NCBI GenBank assembly: GCA_015680685.1
Contig: MNCI01015859.1
Span: 1-64,000 of the forward strand
DNA length: 64,000 nt
Origin: Gnetum montanum
Taxonomy: Eukaryota; Streptophyta; Gnetopsida; Gnetales; Gnetaceae
Reading direction: 5' to 3'
How positions within the stretch are numbered: the stretch's first letter is position 1; every line of letters starts with the position of its first letter. The notes below the pieces were generated by a model. The model was not told the origin of the DNA. It ran no database searches and was given only the letters and a program-made list of their open reading frames with translations. The translations under genes were made by a program, and so were the position numbers. This document shows positions 11,864 through 22,135 of the stretch, piece by piece.

Positions 11864-12820
11864 ATGCCACCACCAAGGCAACAATACCCCTACTGGCAAC
11901 TTGACCCATATGGCTATTACGTGCAACATCCAATCTCTCCACATGACTCTATTAGTCACGTTACACCACAACATCACTACCAAGCTCATGAGTACTATAG
12001 AACTCCTTCTCCTAGGGAAGATAACCCACAAACATACCATCCTTCAAATCCATCTGCAGCTGTCACACCGATAGCTCCATTACCACCCGCTCCAGCAATG
12101 CAAGGGGAACTCCCTACTAAACTGCAGCAACGTAATGCTGCAAGGGCTATAAATCCTCAACTCGTTGCTGGTTCTGACAACCATCTAAAGAAAAGATCCT
12201 TCTTAAGAGCTAACAGTCCAACCAAGCCTTTACAACCAGAAGTGGTTGAACCTTTGAATGCCTCTCCATCAAATAAGGCTTCAAAGCTCCCTTCGAATCA
12301 AACACTAAGCTCAATGCATACAGTTATGTTAACACATGTAATTACTAACTGGATTAAGGTTGGCCACCTTCCCTGGAAATTCTCTGATTCTGGAAGCCCC
12401 CTAATCTATCTCCAAATCATTGGGAATGAGCCATGCAAATCTCTTCTAGGTTCAGGTTCTGGAGTCAACTTAATATCACAAGAAATGTATAAAGCCTGGA
12501 ACCTACCTCCATTAAGGAAGAGAAATATTTGCCTAGCGCTGGCTGACCAATCCATCATTGTTCCCTTGGGATTGGTGGAGGACATCTTCACCATTGTGTG
12601 TGGGTGGTCATACCCAGTTGATTTCCTAGTGATACAAGTGAATTATGGTAAAGGGGACTTCCCAATAATAATGGGAAGGGCATGGCTAAGTACTATAGAT
12701 GCACACCTAGGAATCCGTGGTCTTTCCTTGGAAATATCTAAGGAAAACAATTTTGGAAAGATCGATAAGAAGAAGGTTCCATGCATCACATACAATGATA
12801 CAGGGTGCAATTGCGTGTAG
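11864..12820 (+). CDS. A proline-rich linker and aspartic protease, 318 codons open
   Basis: This is the longest open frame in the window. Residues 1-90 are rich in Pro, Tyr and His. KKRSFLRANSPTKP follows near residue 105, as in B and C. The protease occupies about residues 155-310, with DHLPWKFSD-like entry, LLGSGSGVNLIS, ALADQSIIVPLGLVEDI, SYPVDFLVI and the C-terminal IIMGRAWLSTI. The catalytic triplet should be Asp-Ser/Leu-Gly, but the Asp here is Gly (GGT for GAT), so the enzyme is inactive although the frame is open. The first ATG may not be the true start, because gag and protease were probably one polyprotein. It ends before a 150-base linker. Confidence 0.8.
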   Translation: MPPPRQQYPYWQLDPYGYYVQHPISPHDSISHVTPQHHYQAHEYYRTPSPREDNPQTYHPSNPSAAVTPIAPLPPAPAMQGELPTKLQQRNAARAINPQLVAGSDNHLKKRSFLRANSPTKPLQPEVVEPLNASPSNKASKLPSNQTLSSMHTVMLTHVITNWIKVGHLPWKFSDSGSPLIYLQIIGNEPCKSLLGSGSGVNLISQEMYKAWNLPPLRKRNICLALADQSIIVPLGLVEDIFTIVCGWSYPVDFLVIQVNYGKGDFPIIMGRAWLSTIDAHLGIRGLSLEISKENNFGKIDKKKVPCITYNDTGCNCV

Positions 12821-13159
12821 AAATCATGGGTTGTGTAAAGTTTAGCATTGCCTGCATGCAACCGATGTGCACAAGACATTAATATACAAAAGTGCCTATA
12901 TGCAACAGCCACATGACAAGAAGACACCCAGTGGCTAATAGCTGATCTAGAGAGCAACTCACTAACGTGTATGGAACTAACTGAGCCCTTAGTTCCTTTT
13001 TAAGTTTTTGTTTTATACGTTTTTTTTACAAATTTCTTTAACTTTTCTTGTTTTTGTTTTACAACATCATTTATACTTTTTCATTTCTTTGTGTGACTAT
13101 TTGTTTTGTTTATTTTTGTTCTTGTTTTTGTCTTTGTTTGTTGTTTTTGTTTTGTTAGA
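12821..13159 (+). other. Linker and T-rich spacer marking A's pol deletion
   Basis: To about 12962 the DNA matches B 51241-51403, the start of B's protease-RT linker. It then jumps to a T-rich stretch matching B from about 54455. Thus RT, RNase H and integrase are absent. No coding signal remains. Confidence 0.75.
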
Positions 13160-13288
13160 NNNNNNNNNNNNNNNNNNNNNNNNNNNNNNNNNNNNNNNNN
13201 NNNNNNNNNNNNNNNNNNNNNNNNNNNNNNNNNNNNNNNNNNNNNNNNNNNNNNNNNNNNNNNNNNNNNNNNNNNNNNNNNNNNNNNN
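13160..13288. other. Assembly gap (129 N)
   Basis: A run of N between T-rich and A-rich low-complexity DNA. The true length is unknown. Confidence 0.99.
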
Positions 13289-14268
13289 AAAAATAAGTCT
13301 TTGCATGGTGTGGTTCTCACACAAAAAAAAGAAAAAAAAGAAAAAGAAAAAGAAGAAAAAGTGAGAATTCAAAGCACACCCCTTAGACAAAATAATCATT
13401 TGGGCTACAAGCATTGGTTATGGAACTAAACAAACATGTTTTCTCTAACTAAGGTCCTCCCTTGCTTCCTACTTTTTCCTTTCTCATTTCCTCGGAATGG
13501 TGGTGACTCTTTGGTGAAGCATTCTTGTTACTTCAAGTGGATGGATTGGCCAAGTGTATTAATGCGAAGTCACAAGATGTGGATTGTTTGAGGCTGGACT
13601 TGGAATGAGATCTACTCAGTCACATTAACCATACGTACACAAGGGGCTATACACCACCTTGTTCTTGGGACTCCATTCCATTCTCTTCTCCTCATCATTC
13701 TTTCTCCATTTTCTACCTCATTGCTGGTTGTATCAGTAGTCTATATTTTGGTTGATGCATTGTTTTCCTTTTGGTAAATTCTTGTGGTTAAGACTTTAAC
13801 TGTTACTTCTGAATGACGTTTCCAGAGCCTATGGACTCTTTGAATGTGGGATTATTAGGGCATAAAGGGCATGCGCCTGCTTTGGGGAGGACCCACTAGC
13901 ATTCCTATTTGGTGCATCAGTTAACTTATTTCCCTTAAACATTCCTGCAATCAACATTTTTTTTGTTCATTTCCATCTTTGACATTCATTTTATTGGTGT
14001 TTCCATTGTTTCTTTTTCTCCATATTTCTTATTCCTTATCTTATTCCATTCTATAACTACCGGAGGATCACTCTTAGTCATGGGGGCCTTGGTCCAATTT
14101 TTTCAATTTTTCCTAACTCCTACACCTTGGGTAGTCACCAGTGTTATATCTCTAGAATCCATATTAGCCATATTACAACTCAGCTAATGGACCTTACACC
14201 GAGGCAAGGTATCAACTGTATTGTGATTTACTTATCCTTGCTCATATGTGACTGTGTTGTGTGTGCAG
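13289..14268 (+). other. A 3' spacer ending in a splice acceptor
   Basis: It begins with an (A)nG purine tract (13322-13361). TGCATGGTGTGG, AAGGTCCTCCCTTGC and AAAGGGCATGCG blocks are shared with B 55055-55620 and partly with C. It ends at TGTGTGCAG, and ATGGCA follows in both A (14269) and B (56470), consistent with a spliced leader for the 3' ORF. In A the ORF is only 21 codons long, then a deletion leads to the terminal region. Confidence 0.6.
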
Positions 14269-14334
14269 ATGGCAATCATACGACAATGGACTGGACCTAG
14301 AGGAAACACTCAGGATGGACTGTTGTTAGAATGA
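14269..14334 (+). pseudogene. Residual start of the 3' ORF in A
   Basis: ATGGCA directly after the acceptor opens 21 codons before TGA. The first 35 bases align without gaps to B's 3' ORF start at 56470. The remaining 2.8 kb of that ORF is missing. Confidence 0.5.
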
Positions 14335-14420
14335 CTGTGCAAGGAACAAGACTAATGGCTTGGTTATAGATGGACAATGGAAGGGCAATCCTGGCATCGG
14401 CAGCAACATGTCTTCTTCTT

Positions 14421-14446
14421 TTCTCTCTCTCTCTCTTCTCTCTCAG
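14421..14446. repeat. CT microsatellite
   Basis: A run of TCTCTCTC with one interruption, absent from B. Confidence 0.9.
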
Positions 14447-14636
14447 CTACCAAATAAGGCTGGATGTAAATTGTGTACAGTGTTCATTCTTGTAGTTATG
14501 AATACTAATATTTTCATGTATTGTAATGATTGAGCTGTTCACATATCATCCCATTTACCATTGGTTGTCATTCAAGTCAATAATCCCATACCATCCCAAT
14601 ATTTTGTAAGGAACTCGAGGATGAGTTTTCATTCAG

Positions 14637-14647
14637 TCAAGGGGGTA
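14637..14647 (+). promoter_or_regulatory. A polypurine tract
   Basis: AAGGGGGTA stands immediately before the 3' LTR. B has a decayed version (ATAGGGTTA). Confidence 0.8.
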
Positions 14648-15421
14648 TGATGAGCTACGGTATCGCATATGCGATATTACATCCTACCTCATCTTCTATA
14701 AATAAGAGGCGGTGCCCTTTGTTCAAGGGAGTTAGACTTAGAACCTTTGCCAGATTCTTGCAGTTTTGTTATTCCAGTGTTAGAATTATTTCTGTGTGCC
14801 TGTAGTAGGAGTCATAGAGTGAATGGATGTTTATTCGAGCAATTTGTACCTGAGCACAATTTTGTGTACGGCAATAAAGACGAACTTTATGATAAACCTT
14901 GTAGCATATAGATTAAGCTAATTAGTAATTAATGATTGTTTAATGCTTTCCTAGTTAATTAATACCTCTCTCAACCTTCAGCCCCCTTAGTTAAATACAC
15001 TTAGTACGATCACTTCGAGCATGCATGTAGCGCTTGGTAACCCGGTAATGATTAGCGTTTGGTAATCCCAGCAGCGTTGCACTGGTTCAGGATGTGTACG
15101 GTAAGTGGGAACATATAATGGTGTTAGGAACATTTAGAACTTAGTTAATGAATAGTTAATGTAAGTTAGTCACTTAGTTCTCTCTACCTTTCTTTTATTA
15201 GCAGGAGACATATAAAGAAAACAAGCTATAAAAATCATATACCTCAAGCTTACTTAACCATACAATTGTGACAATACAAGTAAGTTTGGGAAGACAACGA
15301 TTGATTAACCCTGAGTGTTCCATTAAGGCGCGTAAGCACTTAGTCCTTAGAGTTCGATTGGATCGTACGTGAAATGCTCGTATTCGTATGGTTGAGTGTA
15401 GGGGTACCTCGCCACTCATCA
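14648..15421 (+). repeat. A 3' LTR
   Basis: 774 bases from TGATGAG to CTCATCA, followed by the duplication ACGAA. The TATA box is at 14697-14704. It carries one palindromic upstream unit instead of three. Confidence 0.95.
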
Positions 15422-15426
15422 ACGAA
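15422..15426. repeat. Right target-site duplication of A
   Basis: ACGAA, identical to 8802-8806. E1 sequence resumes at 15427 and aligns with E2 29505 onward. Confidence 0.95.
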
Positions 15427-17184
15427 TGAGTAAAAGCAATATGATAAAATTTACTTAAGCATTTGTGGAAGTTGCTATGGGAGGTAAACATGTTTGTGCT
15501 AGTTTTAGGCCTTGACAGGCCATATTCATGCTAGTTTTAGGTCTTAGTAGATAGAGAATGCACTAAACATGCCATTTCGAGGAGGGTCAGTCATGCTTGG
15601 GGAGCAGAATTAACTTACATGTTTGCAAAGCAGCAAAAAATAATTTTTTTGGGCTCAATATGGTTAACTATGCTCTCATGCAACTACGCTCTCCACTTGT
15701 ATTTTGTGGTGAGTGTAGTCTTAGGTTGGTGGGTCATTAAATGATCCTAGGAGGGTATATAGGCATGGTTTTATAATGGTAACTTGTCATTTTCTTTTCC
15801 TTTAACCTAATGTTGAGAGCATAGTCTTATGGCTACTTTTGACTTTACTACTAGTGGAGAGCATAGTCCTAGGGAAGATGATGCATTTAAGTATACGCAT
15901 TCACCCAGGGCTAGCGAATGTTATTGAGGGAGAGAGAGCACCGAGCCACTTGGCACAGGTGCACGTGGAGGATAGGAGGCTATTTGCATAAACTAGGTAC
16001 ACTAACTATGCTCTCCCTTTACTTTCATTTTCTTGTTCATTCTTTTCTTTTTCAGGGTTTGTTGGGAGCGTACACCCATAGCGCCCTCTGACATGTTCTA
16101 CCATGGTAGTAGTTGTCATGGCTGCACACCGTATGTAGAGCAGCGTGGTAGTAGGGATGGTTTTTCTTATCTATTGGCTATGTGGGGTTAGGGCCCTGCT
16201 CATCATGCTCCACATCATAATCATAAGGGGCCATGGCTACCATTGTGCATCATGTTTCTTTTTATTTTATTTTATTTTTTTTTGCATTTTTTGCTTATCT
16301 CTTTTTTTACTGGGCCTACATAGGGTTTAGGGCCTCATGAATTCTCTACGGTATGGCCCACAACGACTACTATTATGCTACATGGCACAGTCACGATTGT
16401 TAGAGGCATTACATTTTTTTGTGGTGTGGAGCTTAGGGCCCCATGCATTGCACACTGCGGTGTGGTCATAGGGGCCATGGCTAGCATCGTGCTTCGTGTG
16501 GCACAGTTGCAAGCAATACTAGGGTTTTGGCAGTAGTCGGGGTAGGGGGCCAAGATAAAAATTCATTTGTATAGTATCTCTATGTGCACATTTTTCTTTC
16601 TTATTTGTGTTTTTTTTATTATTGCAAGGACAACTTTGTAGACTATGCTCTGGATTATAGGTGTAGGGTCATTAGCGTGGTGAGTGGGATTTTGGGGCTT
16701 TGGGGGCTACATCTTAGATTGTGCCTAGGGCGATGATAGTGAGGGAGAGGGAGGGCCACTATGGGACCTAGCAAGCATGATGAGTGCAACACTAGGTGAA
16801 GACTATGCTCTCCACAACTACAGTCTAAAATTACATTCTCCACTATTACTAGACTACACTCTCTATGCGTTGAGAGTGTAGTTGCAAGGAAAGTGTTTGT
16901 TAACATGTCTATTTGATTTTGGGACTATGCTTTGCATTGGGGTAGTCTAGATTAATAAAAAATTTGTTAATCATGCATGATGTTAATCCTATGAAGTATG
17001 TTATACCCCAGTGAGTGCCAAGTGCATTAAATGAGTTAATTGATGCTCTGTACCCATGGGGCCTTAGGGTGCATTGTCAAAATTAGGCATTTTTGCTAAT
17101 TTATGTTAATAATTTATAATATGTATATTAAAGATTTTCATTCATGCTTGTATTAATGCTTTGCTTGTTGCTTAATGATTGTAG
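15427..17184 (+). promoter_or_regulatory. E1 region upstream of the antisense gene, rich in GACTAYGCTC words
   Basis: A few minisatellite units (15490-15560) are followed by scattered GACTAYGCTC and inverse GAGCRTAGTC words at about 15664, 15697, 15817, 15860, 16007, 16643, 16801, 16856 and 16921. The same words form the LTR repeats. A donor-like A|GTGAGTGCC at 17011 and an acceptor TTGTAG at 17184 have exact counterparts in E2 (31491, 31653), so a noncoding first exon may end at 17010. No coding signal is recognised before 17185. Confidence 0.5.
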
Positions 17185-20100
17185 GATGTTGCTGAAATCC
17201 ATTTTGATCGTGGTTGAGCTCATGGGCATCCTGTGTTGCATAAGCAAACCTATCCCTAATACCCCTACACCAAATATGCAAGTGGATCATCAGGCAATGT
17301 GGTTCCAGCCAGGACCTAGGAGCTCCTAGAGTACCTATTTCAGTGGTTTAGTGTAATCATGTGGTCACACTTGGCAATTGATGCTACGAGTGCTATCATC
17401 GAGATGCTACTACTCGGGGCTAACTAGAGCATTCTGAAGTTCATCTTAGATGAGTTCACTACTAATGTTGATGGGGTAGGAGCCTCAGGCAGAGGTCCTA
17501 GGGACATTCAGTAGTTATCTAGAGTATGGGGCATGATAGGGCTTTCTTGTTATAACAAGAGCAACACCTTTTTTTATCATGCTGTGGTTGCATACTCTTT
17601 TCCAAAATCCACTTGGAATCATCTATTGCGTTAGAGGGTAAGTGCTTCTATGGATTATGTAGCATTTTTTGCTACTTGATTATGTTAAATTGCTAATGGT
17701 TCTATGGTTGATTTCTAGGTTTAGAGGTGATGAAGATGGCTTGCATGATGATCCAGATGCTTTGGCCTTAACCTGCACTACCTTAGAGGTTTTCTCATCT
17801 AGCACGAATGTTCGGGTAGCCGTGATTGAGAAAATGGGATACGATATGGAGATCTATATCTCCCATCACTAGAAGGCATACGAGCGATGTAGGATCCACA
17901 ACTGGTTAGATTAGGAGTGGGCTGCTTGTGAGATTAATTTTGAGGAGGTGTCTATAGCACCCCTCATCTCGTACTCCTTTTGTGCCATGTACGTATCTAC
18001 GTTTTGGCTTATGTGCTTGTGTATATGCCCTTTAGTTTATGTTATTTGCATGATGAAATGCCAACCTTATTTTTCTTTGTATTGTAGTGGTGGTTGCCTC
18101 AACCGAGGTGATCGTGGTCACCACGGGTTGCACAAAGGCCACCCTCATCATGAAATATGGGAACGTGGAAGGTGTGTAGCATTGGCTATGCCACAGAGCT
18201 CTAGATGCACTGATAGCTTAGCTCATGCATGTTGGGTTAATGGACCTATTCTTGGCTCTTAGCTTAAGTATCCTAGTGGTTGAAATGGTCACCATCATTG
18301 ACTCCTTTAGCAGCGATGTTAAGAAGTTTGTCACCTAGGTGCGTAGTGTGATAGTAGTGCTAGACCTTAATGAGGCCTTCTTTGCTGATCTCTTTAGCAT
18401 TTCTGCGAATGGCATGACAATTGTTGATAAGGCCAGTAGAGAGGTGGACCACAAAGAGAAGATCGAGGACTAGTTGGAGGCCACTCAATCTCACAAAGGC
18501 ATATCAATCAAATATGTGTAGGTGCTTGAGGTGTAGGAGCTCTACCCTTTGTTTTGTGCTTGTGCCTTTCCAAAAAAGCTTTCCCAAGGAAGGATCCTAG
18601 GCATGGAACAGGCATGGATGATGAAGGAGGTGTTGCTATAAGGTACGAGGTTTAATTGGGCTATGCGCATAGCCACCAGTTTACATGTAGAGATTTCTTA
18701 GCTTCGATTCAACATTTAGGCAAGGTTCCACATCCACTTGGTGTTATTTGTAGGATACCTGTGAAGATTTGTTGAGCTTCTGGTTGTGTGGGATGATGGA
18801 CGATGGATGGTGTAGGACCATGAGCAGCTATTTCGACCATGAATCATCTAGAAGAGATCAATGAGTCATTATCAATAATGACCAAGGTTCCTATGGGACA
18901 CTTGCATTATTCATGCGATAGTGTGGGTGAGGACCCTCCAGTTGGCACTTGGGATGTGAGTAAGGTAAATCACTACATAGTAGAGATGGTGGGGCTATCT
19001 AGGGCCAAGACTAAGAGGTCACATCCTCAAGAGGAAGTTTCCCCTGAGATCAGGAAACTAAGCAATAAAAGGATTTGCATCAAGCTACAAAGATTATGTG
19101 TGGATGTTGCAGGTTAGTATGCATAGATTCTTAGATGCTTTAATTGCATTTATGTATATAATATTTTTTTCTTTTGTGCTATAATCTTAATTAGCTAATG
19201 ATGTGCTATATGTGTATATGTGTTATTTACAAAAAAATGAAGAGAAGGCTACAAGAGCAGTAGCTGAGGTGGCATCAAAGGAAGTGCCTCCTCAGGTTGA
19301 GGAGGAAGTAGCTCATCGAGATGAGCTTCATGAGGCAGTAGAGGTCCTCTGGTAGTTGGAAGAGAAGAGGTTGCTCCACCCCGAATGGGTGATTTTGACA
19401 CTTTTTTGATGCTATGCAGCTAGGTGAGCCTCTTGCACTGCCTGAGGGCTTGCTAGGTAATGTACCTGTATTACTATCTATCTTCCCTTGTTTACTCTAG
19501 TATCTTGAGCTGTGTCAGGTCATGTGCTAATTGCATCATTGTATTGTAGCGCTAGATATTCTTACTAGTGGTCTATCTACCACATGGAGCCATGGGTAGA
19601 GATGTTGGAAAAACTTGCCTTCATGAAAGGTGTTGTCGAGGACATGGTGGACAACTTGTGACAAGTGAACCCAGAGCTAGGTATGCATGTAGTCTACTTT
19701 ATGCTATCCTGCTTATTGCTTAAATGCTTAGTTTTTGGCTAAGATTGATTGATTGTTGTATGCCTAGAGGTCCTAAGCTATAGTGGGATCTAAGTAAGGT
19801 GGTAAGAATGGATGCTCTACCCAACCTTCCTCCTGAAGTCGATCAGGTGCCTCATCACATGTACAAGACATCTAACAAGTAAGAGCTTTCTTGTGCAAAG
19901 TCATTATGGATTTACAGGTGCTCTAATGAGCACCTATGGAAACACATGCATGAACTACAGGAGAGGGTGACTAGCCAGGATGAGAAGATCAAGGATCTTC
20001 AATCAAATATGACTTCATAGTGGCTAGATTACAAGGAGATGGCACCTGGTGTACCTCTAAGATTGAGTATGTTAGGTATTGAACATTTCTCAGGGGTAAA

Positions 20101-20776
20101 AATGAGACCACACAGGAGCTGGTAGAGTAGCAGCTCTTGATGGATTTGCTTGCTCAAAATAATTAAGATTGGAAGAATTATAGCACAAATATTTATTAGT
20201 GGGCAACAGATGCAGAAGAATCACAAGCATCAATACAAGCAGGAGAGCAACACATACCTGCGATGGTATAAGGAAGAGTCTACTAAACTTCATCACTTCG
20301 AGATGTTTCGTAAGGCGATTGACAGGAAGTAAGTGTATGACTTGTTCATGTAATGTATGGTCATGAGTGACTCTCCCATGAGACAAATTGTCATCCCCTC
20401 CAAAGAGACCTCTTCTACTACATTTTCCATGGAGTCACCCACATGGACCACCATGGACAAAGGTAAGACCCTTGTAGGTATTGACTTTGGCTTGGAAGAC
20501 TAGACATAACTTTCCAAAGTTGAGATCATTTGTTGCTTAGAGGCCAACCTTAAAAAGTTATCTCCAAATCTCACCAATGCAGGACCTTCCCAAGTTAGTT
20601 TCTGCTATGTTAGTTTTTTATGCTTTTTTTGTTTTGAGTTAGCACATGTAATGCATGCTTGCTTACTAATCGTGCATATTTGTTCATGGTTGTGGTAGGT
20701 ACCAGGCAATGCTGCAAGCTCTAGCGACTTAATAGAGGAAGCAAAACCTCTATGTCCACCTAGCACTACTAGTTGA
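17185..20776 (+). pseudogene. Antisense multi-exon gene of E1 (family not recognised)
   Basis: This gene lies opposite to E1's own genes, between protease and RT. The first coding exon (17185-17637, 453 bases, ATG at 17186) is followed by GT...AG introns 17638-17718 and 17989-18087, a donor at 19113, further introns, and a last intron 20594-20698. The last exon (20699-20776) ends in TGA. E2 has the same structure. Shared protein blocks include SVIMWSxLA, the WVGLMDLFLALSL-like block, FVELLVVWD, PPEVDQV, TTFSM...TMDKGKTL and a coiled-coil-like part around 19920-20340. The last intron is phase 0, and the frame joins to a matching C-terminus in both copies. Stops and at least one frameshift (exon 2 is 2 bases shorter than E2's) make this copy dead. 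I found no family match; a plant mobile domain was considered and not supported. Confidence 0.7.
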
Positions 20777-20954
20777 GCATGACCAGATGTACCTCCCACT
20801 GGGCTTTCTTGCTACATTTTTGCTATGGGATTCTATTCATGCTATGTATTGATATTCATATTACATTTTCTATGGATGATTATTTGCTAAGTGTAATGTG
20901 CAATCTTTTATCCTTATGATGAATTTATTGCATTTTCTATGAGTATGTGAGTCT

Positions 20955-21535
20955 AGGCCATTGCAAGCCATAGCGACACTAGGCCATTACGAAACATAGC
21001 GAGTATATTGTCTAAAGCCTTGACGGGCCCCATACTAGTTTAAGGCCATAATAGGAGGGCGATGCTAGTTTTTGATCATTTTGAGCCATGTGTTGCTAGT
21101 TTAAGTTCTTAGTGGGCCATGGAGTCACCGAATTAAGGCCATGGTGGGCCATGGCAGTCGTTTAAGGTCATTCTAAGCCATGGTGATAGTTTAAGGCCAT
21201 TCTGGGCCATGAAAATAGTTTAAGGCCATTCCGAGCTATAGCAATGGGTTTAAAGATGATATTTTAAGGTATTTCGAGTCACTATATAGTTTAAGGTAAT
21301 AGTTTTACGTCATTCTAGGCTATAGTGATAGTATTAAAAGTGATAGTTATAGGTCATTCCGAGCCACATATTGGCAATAGTTTAAGGATACTTTGGGCTG
21401 TTGGTGATGGAATGAAAAGGGATAATTTTAGGCCATCTCAGGCCACTGGCATAGTTTAAGGGTGATAGCTTAAGGTTGTTCTAGGTTGTAACATTGCTAG
21501 TTTAAGGCCATAGTAGGCCATGTATTGCTATCTCT
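20955..21535. repeat. Minisatellite, AGTTTAAGGCC-type units (E1, between protease and antisense gene)
   Basis: More than twelve degenerate units of about 36-45 bases with AGTTTAAGGCCATNNTGGGCCATG. The paired GGCC and GGCC words give each unit a small inverted repeat. E2 has a shorter array at 34950-35180. Confidence 0.85.
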
Positions 21536-21814
21536 CTTTTTGTAATTTTAACTTTTATAATTTTAATGCATTTTTAATGTTTTTCATGCATAGTGATAAC
21601 TGTGGAAGTGTAAACTAAGCAAGAAAATGCTTAAACAAAGGAGATGAATGTGTAAATAAAGTAAATGCATAAACTAAACAAACTAATGTGTAATTTGAGT
21701 AATCAAGCTAAATGCAAATAACATACTACAATGCTAATCTAATGCAAAACGAATGCAACATAAGCAAAAAGTAAAATACAAGGTGTGTAGAAGTGAATAG
21801 CAGGTAAGCACCTA
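21536..21814 (-). other. A/T-rich spacer
   Basis: Noncoding, A-rich on the plus strand with repeated AATGC and AAACTAA words. It corresponds to E2 35180-35385. No gene seen. Confidence 0.5.
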
Positions 21815-22135
21815 GTGCATTTTGAACTAAGGGGGTACCTTAGTTGTAAAGTTGCTTCCTAACCCAGTGTGGGTTAAGAGGCATGTAGGGTCTGGTTTGC
21901 ACTATCTGGTAATCCCCTTGATCTTTGCTTACTATGTCAAAGGGAAATTTTTCCCAAAAGGCATCCTACGGGAGGTTACTAGCTTCTACCATTTTTTCAG
22001 GTGTGTCTACCTCATGCATCTTATTGTTTGCCACAAGTGCATTACCGGGAAACTCAACCTCTGACCCTTGCTCTATATCTATATTGTTAATGGACAATGG
22101 AATGGCGTTATCATCATGGATGATAACTTCGCCAA
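21815..22135 (-). pseudogene. E1 protease downstream part, cut off by E2
   Basis: On the minus strand this reads PFDIVSKDQGDYQIV, RPYMPLNPHWVRKQL and GTPLVQ, alignable with E2 (PFDIADEGQGKYHIV, then GIPLVQ). It continues the E1 gag-protease frame that stops at 41377 on the other side of E2. Similarity between the two copies ends near 21815, suggesting the end of the exon or ORF. Its function beyond the protease is unknown. Confidence 0.75.
22131..22135. repeat. Left target-site duplication of E2 (diverged)
   Basis: GCCAA here against ACCAC at 41377-41381; three of five bases agree. When E2 and one 5-base copy are removed, the joined E1 sequence has exactly the length of the uninterrupted region in E2 (35703-35727), which supports the placement despite the mismatches. 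Confidence 0.65.

Larger units (their letters stand above)
8807..15421 (+). mobile_element. Element A: non-autonomous Athila-like LTR retrotransposon
   Basis: A is 6,615 bases: 5' LTR, tRNA-Asp primer site, gag, proline-rich linker, protease, T-rich spacer with an assembly gap, a 3' spacer with a splice acceptor, polypurine tract and 3' LTR. Against B, about 3 kb of RT-RNase H-integrase is missing between 12962 and 12990, and nearly the whole 3' ORF after 14334. It would need proteins in trans. By eye its two LTRs agree in about nine bases of ten, making A the youngest insertion here. It lies in E1, 63 bases from the RT splice acceptor. Confidence 0.93.

Noticed and set aside
11855-12040. Minus-strand open frame within A's protease region
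   Set aside because: Shadow of the 318-codon plus-strand frame.
13008-13429. Open frames on both strands across the N run
   Set aside because: They exist only because the gap is read as unknown residues; the flanks are homopolymer-like.
16145-16330. Hydrophobic 61-codon plus-strand frame
   Set aside because: No counterpart in the matching E2 region, and it lies upstream of the first conserved exon.
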